DNA of 5,061 nt, taken from Thermoanaerobaculales bacterium (lineage in GTDB: Bacteria; Acidobacteriota; Thermoanaerobaculia; Thermoanaerobaculales; Sulfomarinibacteraceae). Both the position numbers and the translations under genes were made by a program. Where the stretch lies: contig JAOZUP010000309.1 in assembly GCA_029938595.1 (NCBI GenBank), positions 1-5,061 on the forward strand, written 5' to 3'. This document shows positions 1 to 5,061 of this stretch, piece after piece. Numbering within the stretch: position 1 is the first letter of the stretch; each line of letters starts with the position of its first letter. The notes beneath the pieces are model-generated. The model had not been told where the DNA came from. It did no database searches and saw nothing but the letters and a program-made list of their open reading frames with translations.

Positions 1-2228
1 TGCCGCTGATGTGGTTTGCCCGGGCGTACGAATCGCGGGTGATGGTGGTCTACAATCTGACCCTGCTGTCCCTGCTCTTGCTGCTGATACGGCAGGATCC
101 CTTCCGATTCCACCAGGGGCTCACCGCGGCCATGATTCCGATGGACGGGCAGGGGTTGAACCCGCTGCTCCAGAACCCGTGGATGGTGATCCACCCGCCA
201 ATCATGTTCATCGGTTACGCCGCATTGGGTATCCCGTTCGCCTTCGCGATCGCTGCCCTGTGGATGCAGCGCTACGACGAATGGACCAAGGTCTCGATGC
301 CCTGGGTTCTGTTGGGGTTGGCCACGCTTGGCACGGCCATCATGCTCGGCGGTTACTGGGCCTACGAAACCCTCGGGTGGGGCGGTTACTGGGGTTGGGA
401 CCCGGTGGAGAATGCCTCCCTCGTACCCTGGCTCGCAACCCTCGCGCTGACCCACGGGATGCTCCTGCAGCGGGGGCGCAACCGGTTCCGGCGCCTCAAT
501 CTGGTGCTCGCGATCTCGGCCTTCCTGCTGGTGGTCTATGCCACCTTCCTCACCCGCTCGGGTGTGTTAGCGGACTTCTCGGTCCACTCCTTCGTCGATC
601 TCGGCATCACCGGCATGTTGGTCTTCAACATGGGATTCTTCATTCTCATGTCGGTGGGTCTGCTGATGTACAGATGGCGTGAGATCCCGACCGAGGTCGG
701 CGATGAGCCCTTCATGTCGCGCACGATATTCTTCGTGATCGGCATCCTTCTCACCATCCTGATCGGGCTGGTGGTCCTTTTCGGGACATCGGCGCCGCTG
801 ATCTCCAGGCTGTGGGGCCAGCCGGCGCAGGTCGGGCCCGACTTCTATAACCGGATGGGATTCTGGCTTGCGGTGATCTTCGCCGCCTTCGTGGGTGGAA
901 CACCGTTCCTGGGTTGGAGTCGCGCCCGCAAGGGGTGGCGCCGGTATCTCGCAATCACGCTGGTCATCACCGCGGCTTTGACCGGCCTCGGGATCGCCAT
1001 CGGGTTGCACGGCGTACCGGCAATCATCTACGTTGCCGCCGCGCTCTTCTGTCTGATCGCCAACGGATGGGCGGCGTTTGAGTACGGTAAAAACGGCCGT
1101 TGGCGGATGGCGGGCGGGCCGGTCGCTCACGTCGGTCTCGGTCTGCTCCTCCTCGCCTTTCTGACCACCGGCTGGTTCGATCGCGAGCACAAGGTGCGGC
1201 TGGCTGAAGGTCAGCCGGCCGAAGTACTTGGTTACACGATGACCTTCCGCGGTGTGGAGAAACCGACCCCACAGGCGAGAGATGCCATGGTGATCGAAGT
1301 GACGTCGCCGCGCGGCCGCAACTTCGTTCTCAAACCGCGAATGTGGGTCAATGAGAAATCCAACCAGCTGGTCGCCAATCCCGATATCAAGTCCTTTCTC
1401 GCCAAAGATCTCTATGTGGCGCCGGTGGAGTTCAAGCCCGGCAGCGAGGCGCCGGTCTCGGGTCGGCTGGTGCTGGCAAAGGACCAACCCGCCTCTTTCC
1501 GAGACTGGACCCTGACCTTCCGCGGATTCGACTTGACGAATCAGAATGCGGTGCCCGGCGCACTGACTGTAGGTGTCGTCGTGGAGCTCGAGCGGCCGGA
1601 CCTTGATCCGGTCAAGCTCGAGCCGTCGGTGGTGTCGACCGACGGCGGTGTGCAGGCGGTCGCGGTGGACATCCCCGGCGTCCCCGGCGCCAAGCTGCGA
1701 GCAACCGGAATGAGCGTCGACCAGGGAGTGGTCCGGGTCGAGCTTCTCGGGCTCGGCGGCGGCATCGGCCGTACGGTGTTGCTGAGCAAGGGCGAGACCG
1801 TGGCCTACAAGGAGCTTCGGATCACTTTCGATGATTTTGACCTCTCGGACTTTGACCCGGAGGCGGGGAAGATCAACTTCGGTGTGGTCTTTTCGGTCGT
1901 GCGCGGGGGTGAGAACATCGAGGTCGTAGCGACGTATCGCGGCGGCATGGGGGGCGAGCCGCAGGTGACCCCGGCGATGGTGCCGGGGACCGGTGGAATC
2001 ACCCTGAGCCCGGGGCGCGTCGATGCGGAGGAGGGCAAGGTACAGCTGCAGATCTATGATCCAGCGGTGGCCTCCGAAGGCGTGACACCGGCAAGCCTGG
2101 TGATCGACGTCTCGACCAAACCGCTGATCTCGCTGGTCTGGATCGGCACCATTCTGGTGGTCATCGGGATCGGCATGGCGTTCGCGATACGGCGGAAGGA
2201 CGTCGCCACGATTCCCATCGAGGGCTGA
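1..2228 (+). CDS. ccmF: Cytochrome c-type biogenesis protein CcmF (haem lyase subunit), 5'-truncated by window edge
   Basis: This is an integral membrane subunit of the System I haem lyase, which takes haem from holo-CcmE and attaches it to CXXCH cysteines of apocytochromes c in the periplasm. Residues here are numbered from the Met at base 9. That Met is internal: the frame is open to the left edge (Pro-Leu precede it), and alignment from memory to E. coli CcmF places it near residue 120-125. Seen: about 12 hydrophobic segments between residues 10 and 388 and one at 705-726; the WWD haem-handling motif at 123-142 (GWGGYWGWDPVENAS); and counterparts of the four conserved histidines at H62 (HPPIMFIGY), H149 (LTHG), H193 (SVHSF) and H374 (VAHVG). 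The C-terminus shows the family pattern KPRMW…DLYV…KPLISLVWIG. Odd: about 200 extra residues (479-675) lie between DLYV and the last helix, which would make the full protein about 860 residues against about 650 in E. coli. The gene ends in a terminator-like hairpin and no other ccm gene follows in the window. NrfE, the nitrite-reductase paralogue, is the main alternative name. Confidence 0.95.
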   Translation, partial: PLMWFARAYESRVMVVYNLTLLSLLLLLIRQDPFRFHQGLTAAMIPMDGQGLNPLLQNPWMVIHPPIMFIGYAALGIPFAFAIAALWMQRYDEWTKVSMPWVLLGLATLGTAIMLGGYWAYETLGWGGYWGWDPVENASLVPWLATLALTHGMLLQRGRNRFRRLNLVLAISAFLLVVYATFLTRSGVLADFSVHSFVDLGITGMLVFNMGFFILMSVGLLMYRWREIPTEVGDEPFMSRTIFFVIGILLTILIGLVVLFGTSAPLISRLWGQPAQVGPDFYNRMGFWLAVIFAAFVGGTPFLGWSRARKGWRRYLAITLVITAALTGLGIAIGLHGVPAIIYVAAALFCLIANGWAAFEYGKNGRWRMAGGPVAHVGLGLLLLAFLTTGWFDREHKVRLAEGQPAEVLGYTMTFRGVEKPTPQARDAMVIEVTSPRGRNFVLKPRMWVNEKSNQLVANPDIKSFLAKDLYVAPVEFKPGSEAPVSGRLVLAKDQPASFRDWTLTFRGFDLTNQNAVPGALTVGVVVELERPDLDPVKLEPSVVSTDGGVQAVAVDIPGVPGAKLRATGMSVDQGVVRVELLGLGGGIGRTVLLSKGETVAYKELRITFDDFDLSDFDPEAGKINFGVVFSVVRGGENIEVVATYRGGMGGEPQVTPAMVPGTGGITLSPGRVDAEEGKVQLQIYDPAVASEGVTPASLVIDVSTKPLISLVWIGTILVVIGIGMAFAIRRKDVATIPIEG
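1194..2063 (+). repeat. Protein-level triplication of the CcmF periplasmic beta unit
   Basis: Within ccmF, three segments share one pattern: a hydrophobic strand, a Gly- or Asp-containing turn, then a strand ending in TF plus an acidic or hydrophobic pair. They begin at residues 396 (VRLAEGQPAEVLGYTMTFRG), 486 (RLVLAKDQPASFRDWTLTFR) and 589 (TVLLSKGETVAYKELRITF), numbered from the Met at base 9. Copies 2 and 3 also resemble each other further on, in GFDLTNQNAVPGALTVGVVV against DFDLSDFDPEAGKINFGVVF, and in the later G-x-x-L…VD-x-G-x-V-x-V-x-L strands. E. coli CcmF has a single such unit (VRMKSGDSVDIHEYRFTFRD, recalled). Copy 1 carries the family-conserved KPRMW…DLYV continuation, so it is the ancestral unit; copies 2 and 3 make up the insertion. 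Divergence is high, so the duplication is old. Repeat boundaries are approximate because they were read by eye. Confidence 0.65.
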
Positions 2229-2244
2229 TGCCCTCGGTAGTTTT
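2219..2244 (+). terminator. Terminator-like hairpin overlapping the ccmF stop codon
   Basis: The perfect 7-bp arms CGAGGGC (2219-2225) and GCCCTCG (2230-2236) enclose the tetraloop TGAT, whose first three bases are the ccmF stop codon. A TTTT run starts five bases after the stem (2241-2244), and further T-rich sequence follows. The layout fits an intrinsic terminator, although the T tract is short and not directly adjacent to the stem. The position at the end of ccmF, facing a convergent gene, supports the call. Confidence 0.5.
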
Positions 2245-2270
2245 GAGTTCTTAGTTTTGAGTTTTTAGTT
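2238..2270. repeat. 14-bp AT-rich tandem repeat in the convergent intergenic region
   Basis: Two full units, TAGTTTTGAGTTCT (2238-2251) and TAGTTTTGAGTTTT (2252-2265), differ at one base and are followed by a partial third unit TAGTT (2266-2270). The tract is strikingly AT-rich between two GC-rich genes and lies directly after the ccmF hairpin. On the + strand it lengthens the T-rich stretch behind the terminator. It has no coding potential. It may be a simple slippage repeat or part of a repeat dispersed in the genome. Confidence 0.75.
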
Positions 2271-2310
2271 CCACACCTCCACCCGGACCTTCATGGGGGC
2301 GAGAAGACCG

Positions 2311-2346
2311 GGCGTTGCATTCTACCCATCGGGATGCAATAACGCC
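2311..2346 (-). repeat. Inverted repeat straddling the stop codon of the regulator gene
   Basis: GGCGTTGCAT (2311-2320) pairs with ATGCAA (2334-2339) and ACGCC (2342-2346, sharing the outer G-C pairs across a small TAA bulge). An inner CCC-ATC-GGG hairpin sits at 2325-2333. The regulator's TAG stop (complement of 2322-2324) lies in the internal loop. On the - strand no T run follows the stem, so a classical intrinsic terminator is not supported. It could be a 3' mRNA-stabilising fold or half of a convergent terminator region. Confidence 0.4.
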
Positions 2347-4415
2347 TCGTATTCGTCCATCCCTTCGAGCGGTTCGAAGAGCACCCGGTGAATATCGTGG
2401 AAGTAGTAGAAAGAACCCCATCCCTCGGCGCGAGATTGGCTCAGCAGCTCCATGGCCTGGTTGCGGTGGCCCAGCCATGCTGCGATGGCGGCGCGATAGT
2501 GGGCCGGCCAGCCCCTCCGTTGGCTTCCATAGATTCCTGCCAATGCGCTGTCGATGGAGTGAGCGGTCTCGAGATCACCCCTTCTCGCCGCCACTGTCCC
2601 GAGCCATCCGTCGACTCCGAGCGATTGGAAGGCGGTCCCCCCATCTTTCATCGATCGAACGGTCTCGAGCACCAACTGCGCCTGGTCGAGCGCGTCGGCC
2701 AGAACCAGGGCCTGAGCGCGCAGCCAACCCTCGACGAAGGCTTTGTTCGGGTCGGCACGGTCGTCGAGCGGGGTGAGCGCCCTGCGGGCGAGCTCGCGAG
2801 CCAGGTCGGGACGGCCGTGGGCCCGCGCAGTGGCTGCGGCCTCTATCAGCAGGTTGGCCGGCGTCAGGCCTGTGTCGGTGCTCAAGGCCCTGGCGGTGAC
2901 CTCCTCGAAGCCCATCTCGTCACCCAGGGCGGTCAGCGCCCGCGCCTCGGCCACCAAGAGATCATGGTTCGTAGGGAAAACCTCCAGCCCGGACCGCGCT
3001 GTACGAAGCTCTTCTGAGTGGTTGCCGAGGATGTGGTGGGACGTGGCACATCGGAGGAAATCCTTGACGAAGAGAGGATTGTTCGCCACGCTCAAGAACG
3101 CCTTCTCGCCGATCACCGCCGACGCCGCTGCAATGGATTCCCTCGGACGGTTGAGAGCCGACGCGTTGCCGGAAATCAGATGCTGGACGACAAGGTCATC
3201 GGGGACGATGTCCTCGATTCGACGAAGCAGAGCCAGGCCATCCCTTCGCCGGTTTTCCTGTCCCGCCAAGAAATAGTCGAGCCAGAGCCGCTCGAAATCG
3301 GTGAGAACCGGTCGGCGCTCGTCGAGACGGGCCAATACCCCGGCGCCGGCCGCCTGGCGCCCCCCATTTCGATATGCCACCGACAGGCGAAATTTGGCAG
3401 AGGTGAAGTTTGGGTCGAGCTCCACCGCGCGCTCGAGATGGTTGATCGATGCGATTGGATCTACGGCAAACAGCTCCGAACCGGCGATGAACTCCTGATA
3501 AGCCTCGAACACCGGAACGTGAGACATCAGTTGGAAGTGGGCATGGGAGTGGAGATGGGTTGCGATGACTCCAACGGTTCGTTGGACCACCTGGTCCAGG
3601 GCCTCGGATATCCTGTCCCGGTCGGTGATGGACGCGGGGATGGCGTACAGCAATGCGGACTCTCGCACATCCACCAATCGGGCCTGCACCTCAACCTGGC
3701 CCTCATGAAGGTAGAGCGTGCCACCGACGGCCAACCCCGCCCTCGAAGCCCGTGCTGCGGAGCACAGGGAGTCGATCACGTCGTCGGGCTGATCGATGTT
3801 CGCCTGGACTGCTCGAGCCAGCCCCGAATCAGATAGTTTGGTCACCAGCCGGTCGCGAGCGAGCAGTGCAGCGGCATCGAACGACTCGTCACCGGTACGG
3901 TTGACGAACGGTCCGACCAGAACCAGCTCGGGATCGAGTGGGCGACCTCGTGTCTGAAGGACGAAGGTCACCACCACCGCTACCGCGAGCAGGACGGCCG
4001 CGACCGCGATCACCAGGATGGTCCTTGATTGCGGCGGTGAAGCTTGTGCGTTGTCGGCGGTCGATGACGACACGGGTTCGACAGCCGCTACCAGGCGATA
4101 CCCCCGCTTGGGGATGGTCTCGATGTAGCGTGGGTGGCGCGCGTCGTCTCCCAGCGCACGGCGAAGCTCGGCGATGGTGTTGGTGAGGGTCCCCTCGGAG
4201 ATGATGCGCCCTTCCCAGACGGAGTCGATGATGGCGTTCTTCGACACGACCTCGGGGGCGCTCGATGTCATGAAGACGAGCAGATCCATCGCCTTTGGCT
4301 CGAGGTGTCGCGTCTCCTGCTCGGACACCAGCTCGTTGTGGCGCGGTCGCACCTCCCAATCACCGAGCATGAAAGGTCCGATCGGCTTTGCGGAACGTGC
4401 TGGCTCTGGGTGCAT
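2322..4415 (-). CDS. CadC-like membrane-anchored winged-helix transcriptional regulator with TPR-like sensor domain
   Basis: This is a 697-residue one-component regulator. Domains in order: an OmpR/PhoB-type winged helix (Trans_reg_C) at about 13-111, with LEPKAMDLLVFM, SVWEGRIISEGTLTNTIAEL, the family signature LRRALGDD at 84-91, and YIETIPKRGYRLVA; a short polar linker; one transmembrane helix at 132-153; an extracytoplasmic alpha/beta domain at about 164-290, with the frequent GPFVNRTGD strand-turn and a GGTLYLHEGQVEVQARLVDV strand pair; then helical TPR-like repeats from about 303 to the end (for example HLERAVELDPNFTSAKFRLS). No phospho-acceptor domain is present. By family analogy, a periplasmic signal is passed through the membrane to DNA; neither ligand nor target can be read from the sequence. 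Start choice: ATG at 4415 gives a normal short leader to the winged helix and lies just after a -10-like box. In-frame GTG 4526 and ATG 4523 would add 36-37 unhelpful residues, although GAGG (4532-4529) is a fair Shine-Dalgarno for 4523. Confidence is high for the family and moderate for the start. Confidence 0.9.
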   Translation of the reverse strand: MHPEPARSAKPIGPFMLGDWEVRPRHNELVSEQETRHLEPKAMDLLVFMTSSAPEVVSKNAIIDSVWEGRIISEGTLTNTIAELRRALGDDARHPRYIETIPKRGYRLVAAVEPVSSSTADNAQASPPQSRTILVIAVAAVLLAVAVVVTFVLQTRGRPLDPELVLVGPFVNRTGDESFDAAALLARDRLVTKLSDSGLARAVQANIDQPDDVIDSLCSAARASRAGLAVGGTLYLHEGQVEVQARLVDVRESALLYAIPASITDRDRISEALDQVVQRTVGVIATHLHSHAHFQLMSHVPVFEAYQEFIAGSELFAVDPIASINHLERAVELDPNFTSAKFRLSVAYRNGGRQAAGAGVLARLDERRPVLTDFERLWLDYFLAGQENRRRDGLALLRRIEDIVPDDLVVQHLISGNASALNRPRESIAAASAVIGEKAFLSVANNPLFVKDFLRCATSHHILGNHSEELRTARSGLEVFPTNHDLLVAEARALTALGDEMGFEEVTARALSTDTGLTPANLLIEAAATARAHGRPDLARELARRALTPLDDRADPNKAFVEGWLRAQALVLADALDQAQLVLETVRSMKDGGTAFQSLGVDGWLGTVAARRGDLETAHSIDSALAGIYGSQRRGWPAHYRAAIAAWLGHRNQAMELLSQSRAEGWGSFYYFHDIHRVLFEPLEGMDEYEALLHPDG

Positions 4416-4424
4416 TGCGGCCCC

Positions 4425-4453
4425 ATTGTAGTCGCTCCCCGACGCTCGGGGCA
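4425..4453 (-). promoter_or_regulatory. Candidate promoter of the regulator gene
   Basis: On the - strand TACAAT (complement of 4425-4430) matches the sigma-70 -10 consensus TATAAT at five of six bases. The hexamer 17 bp upstream (TGCCCC, complement of 4448-4453) is a poor -35, so an activator or another sigma factor might be needed. The expected transcription start near 4418 would leave only about three untranslated bases before the ATG at 4415, so the mRNA would be nearly leaderless. If transcription starts further upstream, the GGGG at 4424-4421 could act as a weak Shine-Dalgarno. Confidence 0.4.
4437..4451. promoter_or_regulatory. Perfect palindrome, candidate operator
   Basis: CCCCGA (4437-4442) and TCGGGG (4446-4451) form a perfect 6-bp inverted repeat around CGC. 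The palindrome lies between the -10-like box and the -35 position of the candidate regulator promoter, a typical repressor or autoregulator site. It would also form a DNA or RNA hairpin if transcribed from upstream. GC-rich sequence raises the chance of coincidental short palindromes. Confidence 0.4.
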
Positions 4454-4532
4454 CCGGGAACGGGATAACCACGCCGCCGACGCCCGCGACCGTCCGACTG
4501 GAGTGTCGCCTCCGATGCACCATCACCCCCTC

Positions 4533-4571
4533 GGGAAACAGGCGGACCCGGGCGCAGGACCCGGGTCCGCC
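4533..4571 (-). terminator. Strong hairpin terminator candidate after the secreted-protein gene
   Basis: Perfect 12-bp arms, GGCGGACCCGGG (4541-4552) and CCCGGGTCCGCC (4560-4571), enclose a 7-base loop. The stem starts eight bases past the stop codon of the - strand gene ending at 4580. On that strand it is followed by TGTTT (4540-4536), a short and interrupted T tract. The position and stem strength support transcription termination, separating that gene from the downstream regulator. Confidence 0.7.
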
Positions 4572-4579
4572 GGCAGTGC

Positions 4580-5061
4580 CTACCGGCCCGGCACGAAGAT
4601 CGAGTCGTTGGAGCCGTTGTCCACCACCGAGGCATAGGTGAAGAACGCTGCTCCAATCGTCGAGGAGCTCACGACCGCGAAAGCGTCGTGCAGGTCGTCG
4701 AGTGCCTTTGTCGACTCGAGGCTCGAGAACACGTCGTTGATCTGGCGCGATTCGAATGGCTCGACCTCCAACCGGAGGTCGCCGAGCGAAGCGCCGTCCG
4801 CGGCAAAAAACTGTACATCGACCCAGATCGAGATCGCCGACGCGCTGACCACGCCGATATTGGTGCGGGCGCCGTCGTCATTCTGTAGCTGGATGAGGTG
4901 CCGGTGTTGACCGGGGCCGGCCGCTGTCGCAGCGTCCCTGCCCTCGATGTACACGCTGTGTGAGGCCTCCCCCTCGGAGGTCGCGGTCCGGGCCGATGCG
5001 ATGAGGTCCCCGCGAACCGAGGTGATCCTCAGGGTGGCGGCGCCCGTGGTGTGGAAAAGAC
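4580..5061 (-). CDS. C-terminal part of a probable secreted protein with RTN-type beta-sandwich module, 5' end outside window
   Basis: The frame is open from the right edge to a TAG at 4582-4580, giving 159 visible residues with no stop. A GTG at 4954 (35 residues in) is a possible start, but homologous-looking sequence precedes it (TGAATLRITS, DLIASARTATS), so the gene most likely continues beyond the window. The visible part is rich in alternating hydrophobic beta strands: HLIQLQND, ARTNIGVVSASAISIWVDVQ, DGASLGDLRLEVEPFESRQI, then DAFAVVSSSTIGAAFFTYAS and VVDNGSNDSIFVPGR at the extreme C-terminus. From memory, this order (GaLrI…sRt, then FRTNlGlvN, dGs.lG, P…Q.ndvF, YASVVDN.sgDp.fvP) recurs as a C-terminal module on large exported acidobacterial proteins such as proteases and repeat proteins. 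I know of no defined function; surface or cell-wall association is a guess. The N-terminal part, which would show signal peptide or catalytic domain, is missing. Confidence 0.75.
   Translation of the reverse strand, partial: LFHTTGAATLRITSVRGDLIASARTATSEGEASHSVYIEGRDAATAAGPGQHRHLIQLQNDDGARTNIGVVSASAISIWVDVQFFAADGASLGDLRLEVEPFESRQINDVFSSLESTKALDDLHDAFAVVSSSTIGAAFFTYASVVDNGSNDSIFVPGR

Noticed and set aside
9..11. ATG at base 9 as the true start of ccmF
   Set aside because: The frame stays open upstream to the edge, and the family's first membrane helices (about 120 residues) are missing, so the gene starts outside the window.
11..682. Open frame of 223 codons on the + strand overlapping ccmF in another frame
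   Set aside because: Arg/Gly/Pro/His-rich translation lacking hydrophobic segments; the overlapping frame encodes the conserved WWD motif and CcmF histidines.
567..1487. Long open frame (306 codons) on the - strand opposite ccmF
   Set aside because: Its translation is charged and His/Arg/Asp-rich without domain or membrane pattern, and it lies wholly opposite a clear CcmF membrane region. It is a codon-bias shadow in GC-rich DNA.
1668..1692. Short CCCCGGCG direct repeat in ccmF
   Set aside because: It encodes an IPGVPGAK turn in the protein and is explained by codon use for a Pro-Gly repeat rather than a DNA element.
2315..2776. Open frame of 153 codons on the + strand starting in the intergenic region
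   Set aside because: Arg/Pro/Ser-rich low-complexity translation antisense to the end of the regulator gene, with no family resemblance.
3018..3836. Open frame of 272 codons on the + strand opposite the regulator
   Set aside because: It lies entirely antisense to the well-supported regulator frame, has no recognisable motif, and its composition fits an antisense shadow.
4572..4580. GGC-AGT-GCC mini-palindrome next to the stop of the - strand gene at the right edge
   Set aside because: Three-base arms are expected by chance in GC-rich sequence; the adjacent 12-bp stem is the meaningful structure.

Overview
This GC-rich bacterial window holds three protein genes, two of them cut by the window edges. 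No RNA genes, CRISPR arrays or insertion sequences were seen. Lineage evidence is indirect. The cytochrome c maturation protein is a System I CcmF with an enlarged C-terminal part, and the partial gene at the right edge ends in a secreted-protein module (…RTNIGVV…YASVVDN…) that I associate from memory with Acidobacteriota, especially the Thermoanaerobaculia. I lean towards an acidobacterial or similar GC-rich Gram-negative genome without being certain.

Layout. Positions 1-2228 (+) encode most of a CcmF/NrfE-type cytochrome c haem lyase whose first roughly 120 residues lie left of the window. The gene ends in a hairpin whose loop carries the stop codon and which is followed by T-rich 14-bp tandem repeats. 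This looks like the end of the transcription unit, with no ccmG/ccmH-type gene after it. A short convergent intergenic region (2229-2321) follows. Positions 2322-4415 (-) encode a CadC-like one-component membrane regulator: a cytoplasmic winged helix, one membrane helix and a large extracytoplasmic domain with TPR-like repeats. Its 5' region (4416-4540) has a TACAAT -10-like box almost touching the preferred start codon, and a perfect 15-bp palindrome where the -35 region would be. A strong 12-bp-stem hairpin (4541-4571) separates this gene from the C-terminal part of a probable secreted protein (4580-5061, -).

How the genes relate. CcmF completes covalent haem attachment to periplasmic apocytochromes c. 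The regulator is convergent to it and probably independently controlled, and nothing visible shows that it regulates ccmF. The secreted-protein fragment is upstream of the regulator on the same strand but separated by a terminator-like hairpin, so it is probably a separate unit.

Most notable points. (1) The periplasmic domain of CcmF appears to have expanded by internal duplication, with three diverged copies of a beta-rich unit where E. coli CcmF has one. (2) The palindrome, -10 box and start codon of the regulator are tightly packed, suggesting operator control and a nearly leaderless transcript. I see no convincing evidence of a wholly new multi-gene system.
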